From Doryteuthis pealeii (taxonomy: Eukaryota > Mollusca > Cephalopoda > Myopsida > Loliginidae), in assembly GCA_023376005.1 (NCBI GenBank), contig CM042152.1, positions 87,614,262-87,678,261 of the forward strand: a stretch of 64,000 nt of DNA. Direction: 5' to 3'. Shown one piece after another: positions 9,560 through 20,649 of this stretch. The translations under genes and the position numbers were made by a program. Under the pieces are notes generated by a model that saw only the letters and a list, made by a program, of their open reading frames with translations, searched no databases and was not told the origin of the DNA. Every line of letters starts with the position of its first letter. Positions within the stretch are counted from its first letter, which is position 1.

Positions 9560-10500
9560 CTTCATGTAGATGAGTGTGTATTTGTGCTTAAATAGTGACT
9601 GCTACTTTATGCATTTGATTATTGTTTAATGTCCCCAACATCCACTTAGGCTATTCAATATCCAACAATAAAATAAAAGCAGACAAACACAAAATCCAAT
9701 GCAGTTCCATCATTCACTTTTTATGCAATCTATGTACTACTTTACAGAGTTTTGTTTGTTCCCTCTGGTAAGATTTATTTTTTCTCTCTCTTTTTTTTTT
9801 TTTTTTTCTTTTTCTCCTCTGCTTTTCCCATCTACAAAAACTTTCATCAACTGCTCAACTTTCTATTATAGCAAATATATTTGTGCGTGTATATATATGT
9901 ACACAAATACACATACAAATATATTTACATACCTTCCCCACTATATAGACAATAATACATACAAACTTAATCACCTTAGAGAATTAAAAAAAAAAAAAAA
10001 AAACATCTGCAAAGAAGGCCGAGATAACTTAAAAAGCCCCAATACATCAATAGATCTGTATTTACTTATTTATTTATACAAACCCTTAACACATCTCCTT
10101 TTATCTCAAGCCAAAATCTGACCAAATGCCAAACAGATTCCTTTTTAAGTAATTCACTCATGTGAAACGTCTTAATGCTGAGATGAAGCCAGAAAATTCA
10201 CTGATGCATGAATTAACTCTTAAGTATAAACAAAAAAAATAAAACAAATGATTTTAACTTTTAAGTTCCATGTTTGATTCTAATGCAAAGTTCTTCATGT
10301 TATTGCAGTTTTTTTTTAATGATACAAACAAACAATAAATAGTATGACTAGAGGGACTAAGCAAAAATTTCAGCATTTTCATGGCAGATATCCAAATATT
10401 TGACATAACAACAGACTATTTCAAAACTGATTTAATACTTTATTTTCATTAAATTCAGGTAAAAATGACCATTTCTCATTTAATTCAAACAATTTGTTTT
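9560..10500. other. Unassigned AT-rich sequence
   Basis: It contains T and A homopolymer runs (9791-9807, 9987-10002) and no recognisable gene. Confidence 0.5.
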
Positions 10501-10524
10501 TTTTAAAAGAAATTTATGCAAGTA

Positions 10525-11197
10525 TATCGGACATCTCACTGACAAACTAAAACGGCAATTCTTCCAGGCTATGGTTATATCAGTACTGCTGTATGGCTGC
10601 ACCACTTGGACCCTAACAAAGCACCTCGAGAATAAGCTAGATGGGAGCTACACAAGAATGCTGCATGCAGTCTTGAAAAAGTCGTGGAAACACCCCACAA
10701 GGAGGCAGCTGTATGGCAACCTGCCCCCCATCTCGCAAAACATCCAAATGAGATGGACTAGGCATGCAGGACACTGCTGGAGAAGCAAGATGAGCTCATA
10801 AGAGATGTTCTCCTGTGGAAGCCAACACATGGGCATGCTAATGTGGGCTGCCCAGCAAGAACCTACATTGACCAACTGTGTGAGGATGCAGGTTGCAGTG
10901 CAGAAGAGATCTCAGAGGCAATGAGTGATAGGGAAGGTTGACGAGAGATTGTCATGGATATCTGACATTGGCTTGATATTCTCCTATGGACACACAACAG
11001 TGCCAATTGACTAGAAAAAAACTTTCATTTATTAACTCTGTGCAGACACTGGGTGCCATCTAGAGAATTTACAAAGAGCAATGGCTGATGAGGTCATCAG
11101 GTGCTAATAAAGTTTTAGGCTAATAATTTGGGTATCTTTATTTTTTGTCAAATAGCTTATTTTCGTTTTTGTTAAAAATGTCACCACTGAAAGGGGA

Positions 11198-11212
<15 letters not shown>
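10525..11212 (+). pseudogene. LINE 3' end: reverse transcriptase C-terminus plus 3' UTR
   Basis: From 10538 one frame reads DKLKRQFFQAMVISVLLYGC, TTWTLTKHLENKL, YTRMLHAVLKKSWKHPTRRQ, then RHAGHCWRSK. After a 1-nt shift near 10790 it reads DELIRDVLLWKPTHGHANVG and IDQLCEDAGCSAEEISEAM. This is the post-polymerase 'thumb' and C-terminal region of a non-LTR retrotransposon widespread in metazoans. The copy is 5' truncated and the ORF is broken. The 3' UTR (10950-11212) is shared with 15494-15772 on the other strand. It ends in (TA)n. Decayed relatives lie at 3.45 and 60.7 kb. Confidence 0.8.
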
Positions 11213-11230
<18 letters not shown>

Positions 11231-11231
11231 G
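11200..11231. repeat. (TA)n microsatellite
   Basis: About 15 TA repeats follow the LINE 3' UTR. Confidence 0.9.
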
Positions 11232-11434
11232 ATAATGGTGGTAAGTTGTAACTAGAAGATGATTCTTGTAGAAGGTATTTAAAAAAAAATTTTTTTCTCG
11301 ACATGTTATTGGTAACTGTGATGGGTCAGAGCAGACCTGGGAGCAGTTATAACAATGGAGTGATTCCCCACCCCCAGGAACTGGAGCCTCACTACTTAAT
11401 TGGGCTTAGTATCACACACAGGACACCATTTTTT

Positions 11435-11570
11435 GGTGAGCTGATGGTAGGTGTGGCGCTCCACCTCAGATGCTAAAAAACAATCTCCTTGGACTAGCGC
11501 TATTGAAAAGGGGATAGACTCCCTCGCTGACTGGTTGATACTGACTTTAGGCCGCCCCATCGACTTATTA
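11435..11570 (+). mobile_element. SINE-T, 5' truncated
   Basis: Only the body and 3' part remain ('gagctgatggtaggtgtgg', 'caatctccttggactagcg', 'gactttaggccgccccatcg'). The tRNA head is lost. Confidence 0.8.
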
Positions 11571-11589
11571 CCCCTCTACACAGGATGCA

Positions 11590-12420
11590 GTTGGAAAGAC
11601 AACAGGGAGAAGTGAAATGGATAAAAGGAAGAAAAATGTAGAGAAAATGAAAAAAAAAGGGAAGAAAAAAGTGAGAATGAATGGAAAAAAAAGAATATAG
11701 AGAAAATGAAAAAGAAAGAAGTGAGATGGAAATGGATAAACAAAGAAGAATGTTGAGAGAATGAAAAAAAGTGAGAAGGAAAAAATATTTTTTAAAACAA
11801 CGGAGATTGTAAAGAAAACAAAAAAGTGAGAAGATGAAGGAAAGGTGAATGAAATAAAAAAAAGAGAAGAAATTAGAGAATATGAAGAAGAAAAAAAATG
11901 AGAATATTTAACAAATAACTAAATAAGATTTGATAAAAATTCAACAAATGAAAAAGAATTAAAAAAATGAAATGAAAGAATATAATGAAAAAAAAATGAA
12001 AAAAAAAAAAATGAAAATGAAAACGAAAGAAAAAATTCAACAAATGAAAAAGAACAAAAAAAATAAAACAAAAGAATAAAATGAAAATGAATTTAAAAAA
12101 TTCAACAAATGAAAAAGAATAAAAAAATAAAATGAAAGAATTAAATGAAAAAATGAAAAGAACTAAATGAAAAAGAAAAAAAATTCAACAAATGAATAAG
12201 AATAATGAAAAATGAAAAAGAAAAAGAAAAAAATAAATGAAAAAGAATGAAAGAATAAAATGAAAAGAATGAAAGAATAAAGAAAAATGAAAAAGAATGA
12301 AAGAATTAAATGAAAAAGAATAAAATGAAAAAGAATGAAAAAATTCAACAAATGAAAAAAAAATAAAAAAGATTCGACAAAGAAAAAAAAAAGTAGAAAG
12401 AGGTAATTTCATAATTTAGA
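11590..12420. repeat. Purine-rich low-complexity tract (GAAAAA-like)
   Basis: About 830 bp are almost all A and G on the plus strand, with recurring words such as 'aatgaaaaagaat' and 'ttcaacaaatgaaaaagaat' (seen several times between 11940 and 12360). It is probably an expanded, degenerate minisatellite. Long open frames on the minus strand here are compositional artefacts. Confidence 0.85.
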
Positions 12421-12440
12421 GAAAATATCAAAGAAACAAT

Positions 12441-12548
12441 GAGGAGAGAGAGAGAGAGAGAGAGAGTGAAGGGGAGAGAGAGAGAGTGAAGGGGAGAGAG
12501 GGAGGTAGAGAGAGAGTGAAGGGGAGAGAGGGAGGTAGAGAGAGAGGG
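12441..12548. repeat. (GA)n and about 30-bp GA-rich minisatellite
   Basis: A (GA)n run is followed by repeats of 'gagagagagtgaaggg' and 'gagagagggaggtag', about two to three units. Confidence 0.9.
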
Positions 12549-13224
12549 TGTGATGAATGAGAGTAAAAAAAAATCAATGTGAGGCAATTGATCATCTGAT
12601 TGTAAATATGAATGAGTTGGTGGTTATCAACTTCTAAGAATAGTGTCATGTGTGTCTATAAAATAGAAAACTCATGCAAGTAACGCACTTGTCAATTAGG
12701 GTGGCATCAACAAAATGGTTCTCACCTTATGTCTTCCGTCATGGTACCATTCTCTCGATGATGAAAATAGATTTGGAATGATCATCACGGAATTGTATGA
12801 AGAAGTGATAACCAAAATAAAAAAGATATGATTGGAATTATTCTTACTAGTAATAATACGTGTCAGACTATAATCATCTTTATTCATTGCAATAGCCAAG
12901 ACTTAATAAATCTGAAATGTTTACTCCTAACTTGTTACAATAGAACATTTGTATTACTTTGGAATCCAATTTTCCATTGCTTAAAAAGTATATAGAAACA
13001 GCATTCATGATACTAGCAAAGGCCTTTTTGCTAAAAAGGAAAATAAATTCATTTTAACTTTTTAACCAAATGGTTTATACTTACAGAAAATGATAACAAC
13101 AAAATAATGATAATAATAAATTTTGTGATACAAACAAAATCACCCAATTTTGTCATCAAGAGGATTTTGCTGTTTCAGCAGAGCACAGAATGAAAAGGAA
13201 AGAAGGCAAAAAGATTAACAAATA
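12549..13224. other. Unassigned sequence
   Basis: No gene or known repeat recognised. Confidence 0.5.
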
Positions 13225-14432
13225 TTAGGTTGTTACAAAAATAATGGCCGATTGAAGTGCTCAGTTTTGAAATGTCATTTTAACATAAAATTTGTTGTTT
13301 ATTTCAAGTGAATTTTTGCATATATAATAATTAATGTGTGCTTAAAAAATAAAATTTAATTTATTTTCAGATAGAATGTATTTTTGAAAAATAGGAGCCT
13401 TTTTGAAAAACTGCTGCCAATATCAACAAAGCATGGGGAGATGAATCCACAAGTGATCGGACAGTACGAAGGTGGTTCCAGAAATTCCACAGTGGAGATG
13501 AGAGTCTTGAACATGAAGGAGGTAGAGGACGGACATGCAGTCTTGACAATGAACAATTGCAGGCAGTTGTTGAGCAAAATCCACGACAAAGTGTCAGAGA
13601 GATGTTTCAGAAACTTGGTGTCAGTATTGCAACAGTTTCACGCCATTTACAGAGTATTGAAAAGGTGAAAAGGCTCAATAAATGGGTTCTTCATGAACTC
13701 AATGAGCACCAAAAACTTAGGCGGTTTGAAGTGTGCTCGATGCTCTGTTTGCGTAACACCAATGACCCCTTTCTTGACCGAATAGTCACTTGTGACAAAA
13801 AGTGGATCCTTTACGACAACCGTAAACGATCAAGTCAATGGTTTGATCGTGATGAATCCCCCAAACACTTCCCAAAGCACCAGCAAAAGATTATGGTAAC
13901 GTCTGGTGGTCCGCAATAGGTGTTATCCACTACGATTTGTTGAAAACCAATCAGACCATTACTGCAGAGATTTACTGAAATCAACTCGCTGATATGCACG
14001 CTTGCTTGCAAAAAAGAAGACCTGCATTAGTGAATTGACGTGGTCCAATTCTCCTCGATGATAATGCGCGGCTACATTTTGCAAGCTTGACTGTACAGAA
14101 ACTCACAGACTTGGGATACAAGACTTTACCACATCCTCCATATTTTTCCGATCTTTCACCTACTGATTATCATTTTTTTAGGCACTTAAGCATATTTTTT
14201 AAATGGTAAAACTTTTCGATCTAAAGAAGAGGTGGTATCATCATTTAAAGATTTTGTTGCGTCACAGCCAATAACTTTTTACCAACACAGAATAAATGAC
14301 CTCGTAGATCAATGGCAGAGATGCATAGCTGCCCAAGGCTCGTATTTTGACTAATTTTAACATTTCAACTGTTAATGTTTCAACAATAAATTTATGTATT
14401 TGAAATCGGCCATTATTTTTGTACCAACCTAA
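13225..14432 (+). mobile_element. Complete mariner element (cecropia/Hsmar1-like), inactivated
   Basis: The terminal inverted repeats are 'ttaggttgttacaaaaataa' at the left and the complement of 'ttaggttggtacaaaaataa' at the right, continuing for about 30 bp with one mismatch. TA dinucleotides flank both ends (13223-13224 and 14433-14434), as expected for mariner insertion. At 1208 bp it is close to the usual 1.2-1.3 kb. The TIR sequence and the transposase resemble the cecropia/Hsmar1 group of mariners. The insertion split nothing that I can recognise. Confidence 0.93.
13340..14355 (+). pseudogene. Mariner transposase pseudogene (DD34D)
   Basis: The N-terminal DNA-binding part is visible from about 13412 (NINKAWGDES, then RTVRRWFQKFHSGDESLEHE). 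A linker (RGRTCSLDNEQLQ) and a second helix-turn-helix (SIATVSRHLQSIEKVKRLNK) follow, then WVLHEL, the mariner WVPHEL motif with P changed to L. Catalytic residues seen are the first Asp in VTCDKKW (13794-13796), the second in LLDDNAR (14060-14062) and the third in SPTDYHFF (14165-14167), with 34 residues between the last two. The ending AAQGSYFD and its stop lie near 14350. In-frame stops near 13390 and 13917 and several frameshifts destroy the ORF. It is nonfunctional; the 13557-13919 frame is the longest intact piece. Confidence 0.93.
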
Positions 14433-14445
14433 TACTTGGATCTTG

Positions 14446-14600
14446 CCAGAGAGCTAAATAAGCTGTGAAGCATGAAGGTAAAGACAATACCAACTGGAGT
14501 TGGCATACATAGAACAGTCCTCAAATGTTTGTAAAGGAGACTGTAAAAATTGAAAATCAGAGAAAGAATCAAGAGTGATAGGGCACACGGTGAGAAAGAA
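14446..14600 (+). pseudogene. LINE C-terminal remnant
   Basis: Just after the mariner, one frame reads DLARELNKL, a stop, then MKVKTIPTGVGI. A later piece reads KIRERIK. This matches the region upstream of the GRIETIQ peptide in the LINE family at 0.6 and 46.4 kb. It is decayed. Confidence 0.55.
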
Positions 14601-14724
14601 ACTCACTAGTAAATTGGCCAGCTAGAAAAGCTTGTTAACCATCACCCAATGAAAAGGATCCAAATCCAATATATCTGTTTTGTATTTTATTTTATCCTTT
14701 TTATGATAAATGCATCAATTATGT

Positions 14725-14836
14725 ATTAACCAACCCCTCAGGATGAGCTGGATGTGGTACAAGATCAACAGGTTGGAATTTTCCTTTTCCTAGACCAGTT
14801 GCCATACCAAGGTTAAATATCCAAGTCTGCCCTATT
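14725..14836 (-). mobile_element. SINE-A, 3' half of a split copy
   Basis: This matches the SINE-A 3' half up to 'aagtctgccctatt'. The rest of the same SINE resumes at 15773 ('tttacccatagctggagg'), so the copy was split by later insertions. Confidence 0.8.
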
Positions 14837-14862
14837 GCTGCAATTTATCACCATTATATATA

Positions 14863-15450
14863 CTAGCAAATATATGCACCCTCCGGGTGCAAGTATTTAA
14901 GTTTTAATGTAATGAAATATCGTATTAAATTAGAAACGCTAATGAAACTAAATAAGAATGCAGATAAAAAGATTTGAAACAGAGGGGGATATAATTAAAA
15001 GATAGAACAACTGAAACTTACTCTTCCATCACTCTCGTCTTTCATTGTTATTTTTTCTAATTTAAGTATTTAGTTAAAAGAGGAAGTAAAGAATAAAATG
15101 ACACTTATTTTTTCTTGTTAATGGATTTCATTTAAGATTCATTGAAGAGATTTTTGCTTATATTCATTAAAATAAAACCAAACAGTTAGAAACCAATAAC
15201 ACTAAGCATATATTTATTAAAATTACATTTTTAATATCAATATGCAAATTAGCCTTTCCGTTCACACTGTAAACCGCTATTTTGTTGTACATATAAATAC
15301 AATTGCATGTTATTAGTATGTAGATATGGTTAACAGTATAAATAATGTAAAACAATTTTATTAATAATTGAGGTTAAAATAAGGATAAATTCACGGTGAA
15401 TGTGATGTCAATTACTAGGGATTTTGTGATAGTGATTTAGTTTCGGTTAA
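14863..15450 (-). mobile_element. Helitron-like element type 1, 5' truncated
   Basis: On the minus strand it ends with a hairpin (gcaccc-gga-gggtgc), then 'atatatttg' and CTAG followed by T, which is the Helitron 3' signature (hairpin about 10 nt before CTRR). It aligns along its length with the full copies at 32069-32723 and 38244-38878. The 5' end stops inside 'tttcggtta', next to a (TA)n tract. No Rep/helicase sequence is present, so it is non-autonomous. Confidence 0.85.
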
Positions 15451-15458
15451 AACAAGTA

Positions 15459-15463
<5 letters not shown>

Positions 15464-15500
<37 letters not shown>
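15464..15500. repeat. (TA)n microsatellite
   Basis: TA repeats between the Helitron remnant and the LINE-tail derivative. Confidence 0.9.
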
Positions 15501-15503
<3 letters not shown>

Positions 15504-15772
15504 CCCCTTTCATTGGTGATATTTTTAACGAAAATAAGCTATTTGACAAAAAATAAAGATACCCAAATTGTTAACCTATAACTTTATTAGCACCTGATGA
15601 CCTCATCAGCTATTGCTCTTTGTAAATCCTCTAGATGGCACCCAGTGTCTGCACAGAGCTGATAAATGAAGGGTTTTTTTTTCCAGGTCGATTGACACTG
15701 TTGTGTGTCCATAGGAGAATATCAAGCCAATGTCAGATATACTTGCATAAATTTCTTTAAAAAAAAAATGAG
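15494..15772 (-). mobile_element. Internally deleted LINE-tail element
   Basis: Its minus strand matches 10503-10533 ('aaagaaatttatgcaagta', then tatc) joined directly to 10956-11212 ('tgacattggcttgatattct' onwards). The RT coding part present at 10.5 kb is absent. The junction lies in the microhomology atatc-N-gacat, present at both ends of the deleted part. Confidence 0.8.
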
Positions 15773-15900
15773 TTTACCCATAGCTGGAGGAAGAATAGTT
15801 GGATTCATACCTTTCCCAAGGGTATTATAGCTATATAAAAAGCAACCAGTATTTGTGTCACCATGTCAATTTTCAATGATGATAACCATTACACCTCAGG
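15773..15900 (-). mobile_element. SINE-A, 5' half of the split copy
   Basis: It begins exactly where 14836 stopped and ends in the tRNA-like head ('aaccattacacctcagg'). Confidence 0.8.
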
Positions 15901-16439
15901 CAAATATATAGTGATTAACCTCTGATGTTACCTACAGAATTCACCTTAAGAAAAGACTGATGTGTCTTAACACGAGATTGTGATGATATAAACTCTGAAA
16001 AATTAACTTGCATTATCTGCTAGACTTAAGCAACAATTCATCAGACTGGTATAATGTGGCTTAAAGCAGGTGAGAATCCTGTTTTCTAAATAGAATAAAT
16101 AAAAAAAATGAAAAAAAAAAAAAATTGAGACTTGGATGCAAAATGGTTGGCACTAAAAAGAGAATAAGTCATCAGGAAAAAGTAATCACAGATCCATTAT
16201 TTGGCAGTTATTCCTCGATTTCCAATCTACGAAGGTAGCAAACAATTACCTATTTGTCTGACAATTTTGTTTGCTGTGTGAAGATAGATCTGACTCCTAT
16301 GTCTATCCATCTCAGTATAACAATACAGAAATCTGCATTTCTCTCAGTATGGCTTTTTTTATTCATCTGTTGTCTAAGAATATCACTCTAGTCAGAGCTT
16401 ATTTAGTGAACAGTATCTGTGTCCATGTTTCAATCATTA

Positions 16440-16735
16440 TGTTCAGCTAAAACAAGAAAACTTTATTATCTCTTTTATATAAAATATTATTTTATATAAA
16501 TTCATTTATTATTATTTATTATTTTATATAAATTTATTCATTATTTATTATTATTTATTATTCTATATAAATCTATTATTATTTTATATATTTATTTATT
16601 TATTATTTATTATTTATTATTTTATATAAATTATTTATTATTTATTATTATTTATTATTCTTTATTTTTATGTATCATTCTTATTATTTATTATACATCA
16701 TTATTATTTTATATAAATCTTTAAATACTAATGGA
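16440..16735. repeat. AT-only low-complexity tract (TTATTA/TATAAA words)
   Basis: Degenerate tandem 'tattatttattattttat' words make up nearly all of this stretch. Confidence 0.85.
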
Positions 16736-16747
16736 TTAAAAATGATT

Positions 16748-17032
16748 AGGAGGTGCATGGTGTACTGGTTAGAGTCGTAGAAAATGAACTCGTCGACCCG
16801 AGTTCAAATCCTGAACAAAGCCACAGTTCACATAGTGCTAATTGGGAAAAGAATGAATCCAACTATTCTCCCTCCAGCTATGGGTAAATAGTAGGGCATG
16901 CTGGGCTCTTTAACCTTAGTTAGGCAACTAGTCTAGGAGAAGGAAAACTCTGAATTCAAACCTTTGAAATCTCTGCTTGGGGTGGTCACTACTAGAATAG
17001 GCTCAGGCCTACTTAGTGATCTATTTTAATCT
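16748..17032 (+). mobile_element. SINE-A copy, alternative 3' end
   Basis: The head (gtgcatggtgtactggtt, ccgagttcaaatcctg) and body are standard. The 3' end reads 'cttggggtggtcactactag', then 'ataggctcaggcctacttag', and not the 'ggggttggtaaata' tail. The same alternative end is at 47.6-47.8 kb, which defines a subfamily. Confidence 0.85.
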
Positions 17033-17354
17033 AAAGATATATGGCAAGGTATCCACACACAATACACACACAGTAGCTAATATATTGACTGTGTTTTGAT
17101 ACGACTTAAAACATCATAGTTTGAAATTAAATGATAAATAAATTGATTAGAAGAGATAACTTTAATGCATATGTGTATGTGACCTTTAACCTGTCACTCA
17201 GAGCCTCCACATTTCCTCTGGCAGTGGGAGGCTATTATACAACACTCCACCCCCTTCACTTATCCAAATTCTTATACATGATTTATTTTCCAGACCTCCC
17301 ACCATAAAGTATTTAAAAAAAAAAAAAATATCATGCATAGCCAGTACAAAAAAA

Positions 17355-17775
17355 TGCATAGTCCCATCAGCATTAGAAGACACCAACTGCAACCTGTGAT
17401 GCTTAAGGACGGAATCCTGGTTGATGAGCAGTCTATGACATGCAACATGACACTTTGGTTCTTACTTAAGCTAGACGTGGTCGGAGAGACCTCCTCTGAT
17501 CAATCGGCTGGCCATGTCAAGCCCGAGCACCTATGTGATTGTCCCAACCCTGTTGCCCTTATGGTAAGCCCCAACCTTTTTTATCATATGGGTACTAGAA
17601 GGCGGTGGCTGAGGGTCTTCATGTCCTGGGTATGATGTTAAAGTGAGGTGAGGTTCCAGTTCTGGAGGTCTGGGGAATGTTGGCACTCCTTCATTACCAT
17701 TGCTCCCAAGTACACCCGATCCAGAGTGGTAGTACCTGTTAGTGTCCCCTCTATAGGTTGACATGCCATAAAATC
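17355..17775 (+). mobile_element. Repeat-C copy (shortened 3' end)
   Basis: It matches the 21.5 kb copy through 'gatgcttaagga', 'gatgagcag..catgacatgc', 'tatcatatgggt' and 'ggagtggtagtacctgtta'. The tail is shortened to 'ggttgacatgccataaaat'. Apparent ORFs on both strands are not conserved. Confidence 0.8.
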
Positions 17776-17937
17776 CAACCAACCCCAACCAACACATCGG
17801 CATTCCCCTCCAGGGGTGCTTCAGTCATTAAGCAATATACTCAGCCCTTGGACCTTTTAATGAGGAGGTAGGTGTTGCCTGGGGGTAAGCCTTCTGAGAC
17901 CACATGATTAATTAATTACCTGACTTACCAACCAAGG

Positions 17938-18115
17938 GTGTCCCATCGTGGTATAATGGTTAGCAAGCTAGTCTCATAGATGTATTACTACTGAATAGCA
18001 AGTTTGATTCTTGCTGTGACCTTGTGTCACATCCTACCCATGATGATTGGTTGGGTAAATACCTAACTCACTTACCTGCCTTTCAAGAGGCAGGTATAAA
18101 CTTCAATTAGCCTAT
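17938..18115 (+). mobile_element. tRNA-like SINE, family E
   Basis: The A box is 'cgtggtataatggttagcaa' and the B-box-like motif is 'caagtttgattcttg'. The 3' part is 'ccttgtgtcacatcctaccc' followed by 'gttgggtaaatacct'. Relatives are at 23.1-23.6 kb (minus) and 48.18 kb (plus). Confidence 0.75.
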
Positions 18116-18214
18116 CATCATTATCACCACTACTACTATTATTACCACAACTTTTATTCTTTCCTCCTATGATTGTGAAAACTCAACCATTTTTTTTTAT
18201 TACTCCAGGCTATA

Positions 18215-18600
18215 AATACAACAGTATATACCTAATCTTCCACATCTGATGGAAAATGGACAAAGAAATCCATTTTAGAATAGGTAAAGCTAGCACTGCA
18301 TTCAGCAATCTAAAACATCATTTATGGAGTACCAAAGATGTATCTCTTAAAATAAAAATTAACATCTACAGAGCAGTCGTGCTTTCTACTTTACTGTATG
18401 GTGCTGAAGCTTGGACATTTTACCGCAAGCACATAAACCAACTTGACGCATTTCACATGTGTTGTCTTCGTGTCATTTGTGGTATAAAATGGGATGACAA
18501 AGTAAAAAATAGCACAATTTTAAAGAGATGTGATATTGCTGGCATTAAAACCCTACTAGCTAAGATATACCTAAAAAAAAAAAGCAAAAACATTTACAAT
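18215..18600 (+). pseudogene. LINE reverse transcriptase fragment
   Basis: From 18256 an open frame reads DKEIHFRIGKASTAFSNLKH, KIKINIYRAVVLSTLLYGAE, WTFYRKHINQLDAFHMCCLR, VICGIKWDDKV. This is the RT thumb/connection segment (YRAVVLSTLLYG...W..Y..H...L..FH...LR.I.GIKW) typical of non-LTR retrotransposons. Homology stops near AGIKTLLAKIYL, where the RW-GH-RM motif should follow, so the fragment is truncated at both ends. It is not the same LINE as that at 10.5 kb. It probably has no present function. Confidence 0.8.
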
Positions 18601-18659
18601 AATGGATCATACATTTTAAAGCCACAACGAAAACAAGAAAAAATTAATTTCCTACTACT

Positions 18660-20134
18660 TCCTTGAAAAAGTCCAGGTGATGATTATTTTTTTTTGTGTG
18701 TGGCTTGTTGTCACTTGCTCCGCTGTAGAACTTTTTTCCAAGTATCTATTCCCAGAGAGTCTGTTGTTCTTTTGCTTCCGTTCTGTGTAATGTCATGAAT
18801 TTTACAATATACTGATTTATTCTATAAAAAATAGAATTATAATTTTCTCTGCAAAAATTCCTGAGAGATCTGCTTCTCCATCTTAAAACGAGCAAAGACA
18901 TCATTTTAGCACCAAAAAGTGTTATCTGCATTCCTTCCATTCCTTTGGAAGTGCCCAAAAGACAACTGTCTCCATAGATAAAAAAAAAAAGGGGGGTGTG
19001 CTATTCTCTAAGACAACGTTCTATATTCAAAAGAAATTCTCTATTGCAAATCATAACATGGTGACTGGGCCAAAACATAAATATATTAGAATAGCTTACA
19101 TGCAATTTAAACAAGTACAAAAAATATCTGTATACTTGGAAATAAGGAAATATATTACAGTTACCTCAGTTCAAAATATCAGTCCTGTTTTTTTTTTTTT
19201 ATGGGTAAATGTCTGTTTGTTTCTCTTTTTTTTTCTTTCTTTATCCATGATCTGTTTTATTATTTCTTCACATGCTACATTTTCTGGCAATCCTATTCAT
19301 ACTACATTCATGTCAAAAACACCAAATAAAGGATGTAACATCTCAAATAGGCTTAAAAGTTATCACGTGGTCCCAGGCAATGAAAGATGTGGACAAACAC
19401 ATGGTTTCTATGTTTTCAAGCTTCTTTTGACCAGTCAAAGACATCTCAAAAACAAGTGAAATAGATAACTGCTCAAATGAATTTCCTTAATATTCAAATA
19501 TAGATTGTGTTTAGTAATTCACCAGTCTCAGTGTCCCCACTTTTCAGACCAGTAACTTTTTCAAGACCTATTTTCTCTTAAAACCAACTGCCTAAAGATA
19601 TTATCTCTAACTGGCTTAACTTCATGGTGGCCATATAATTCTCTTATCTTTACCTGACTGATCATTTGTCTCCCTAAGGACATACCCCCACTTATATACA
19701 TATGTCTGGACCTAACATATTCTATTTTTCTTCTTTTTCTGGCTAGTCCAAAAGTCTTCTTTAAACTTTCATTATATTTTGTTTTGATAATATATGTTAT
19801 GTAATTATTAACAGATCAGACTGGCCAATTCAGTGATATCCCAAACTGTCTTTCATTGAGGAGAAAAGTCTTTGAATCTTTTCTATCAAACCCCTTTTAA
19901 AATGTTAACCCTCAATCCCTACCAAACAAAAGAAGACATGTCTGCTCCATCATACTGCAGAACTTCAACTAACTAAAACCAAAACTTTCTAAGTACTGTT
20001 GAAATAGAGGTGACCTTTTTTCACTCACCTGTCCATTAACACCTCCATATTTCTGTTGAACCACTGAGAGGCCATTACATGTGTCTTTTTAGAGAATGCA
20101 AAATTTTCTTTTAAGTTTTTCACCTAAGACTAAC
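18660..20134. other. Unassigned sequence
   Basis: The open frame at 18998-19459 (153 codons) has no recognisable domain and biased composition. I do not call it a gene. Nothing else was recognised. Confidence 0.4.
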
Positions 20135-20429
20135 TGAAGAATAATTAAAGTTCCAATTACCATCAAACTGGGAAGACAAGGCAATAAACAGTTGTAACTT
20201 ATAATAGTCACTAAGTCTACTGCAGAATGAGAGGATATTTATAAGACTCCACAATGTCATTCAAATCAAGCAGTCAAGCAGCCAATCAGAACTCAAGGAA
20301 TGGAATCACCCAAATACATGAATGGGTCATTCTTAATTTCTATATATACCAACTGTCTTGGACACTGCTTAAGTTGTACTTAGTTAGCTGCTGTTATTCA
20401 AACAAACAGCAGACTTACTGACTTCAATA
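20135..20429 (+). mobile_element. Family D element (probable solo LTR), copy 1
   Basis: It starts TGAAGAATAATTAAAG and ends CTTCAATA. The flanking 5-mers are ctaac (20130-20134) and ctaat (20430-20434), a target duplication with one change. It shares most of its length with 51994-52305 and, inverted, with 37277-37568. Internal promoter-like text is 'gatatttataagactcc', TATA-like. The 5-bp duplication and TG start suit a solo LTR. The TA end, in place of CA, is odd. Confidence 0.7.
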
Positions 20430-20649
20430 CTAATGTTTGACTATTCATCAGAGTTGAAAAAATTGCACAATTGATATTAAAACTAATTTTAACTTCACTA
20501 AATATTCATTTGAAAAAAATATAAGAAAATGTTTTAATAAGTCAATGCATAGAATATAAAGGAATGTAATCAAACATTTTTAAAGTTGAGAAATGTGATA
20601 TACATACACTAAATAAGGAAAATGATTTCTTAAAATTCTATTATTTATA

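Noticed and set aside
17531..17803. 90-codon minus-strand frame in repeat-C
   Set aside because: The matching frame is not conserved in the copies at 21.8 and 24.1 kb.
18998..19459. 153-codon open frame on the plus strand
   Set aside because: No recognisable motif, AT-driven composition and no supporting splice or repeat evidence.
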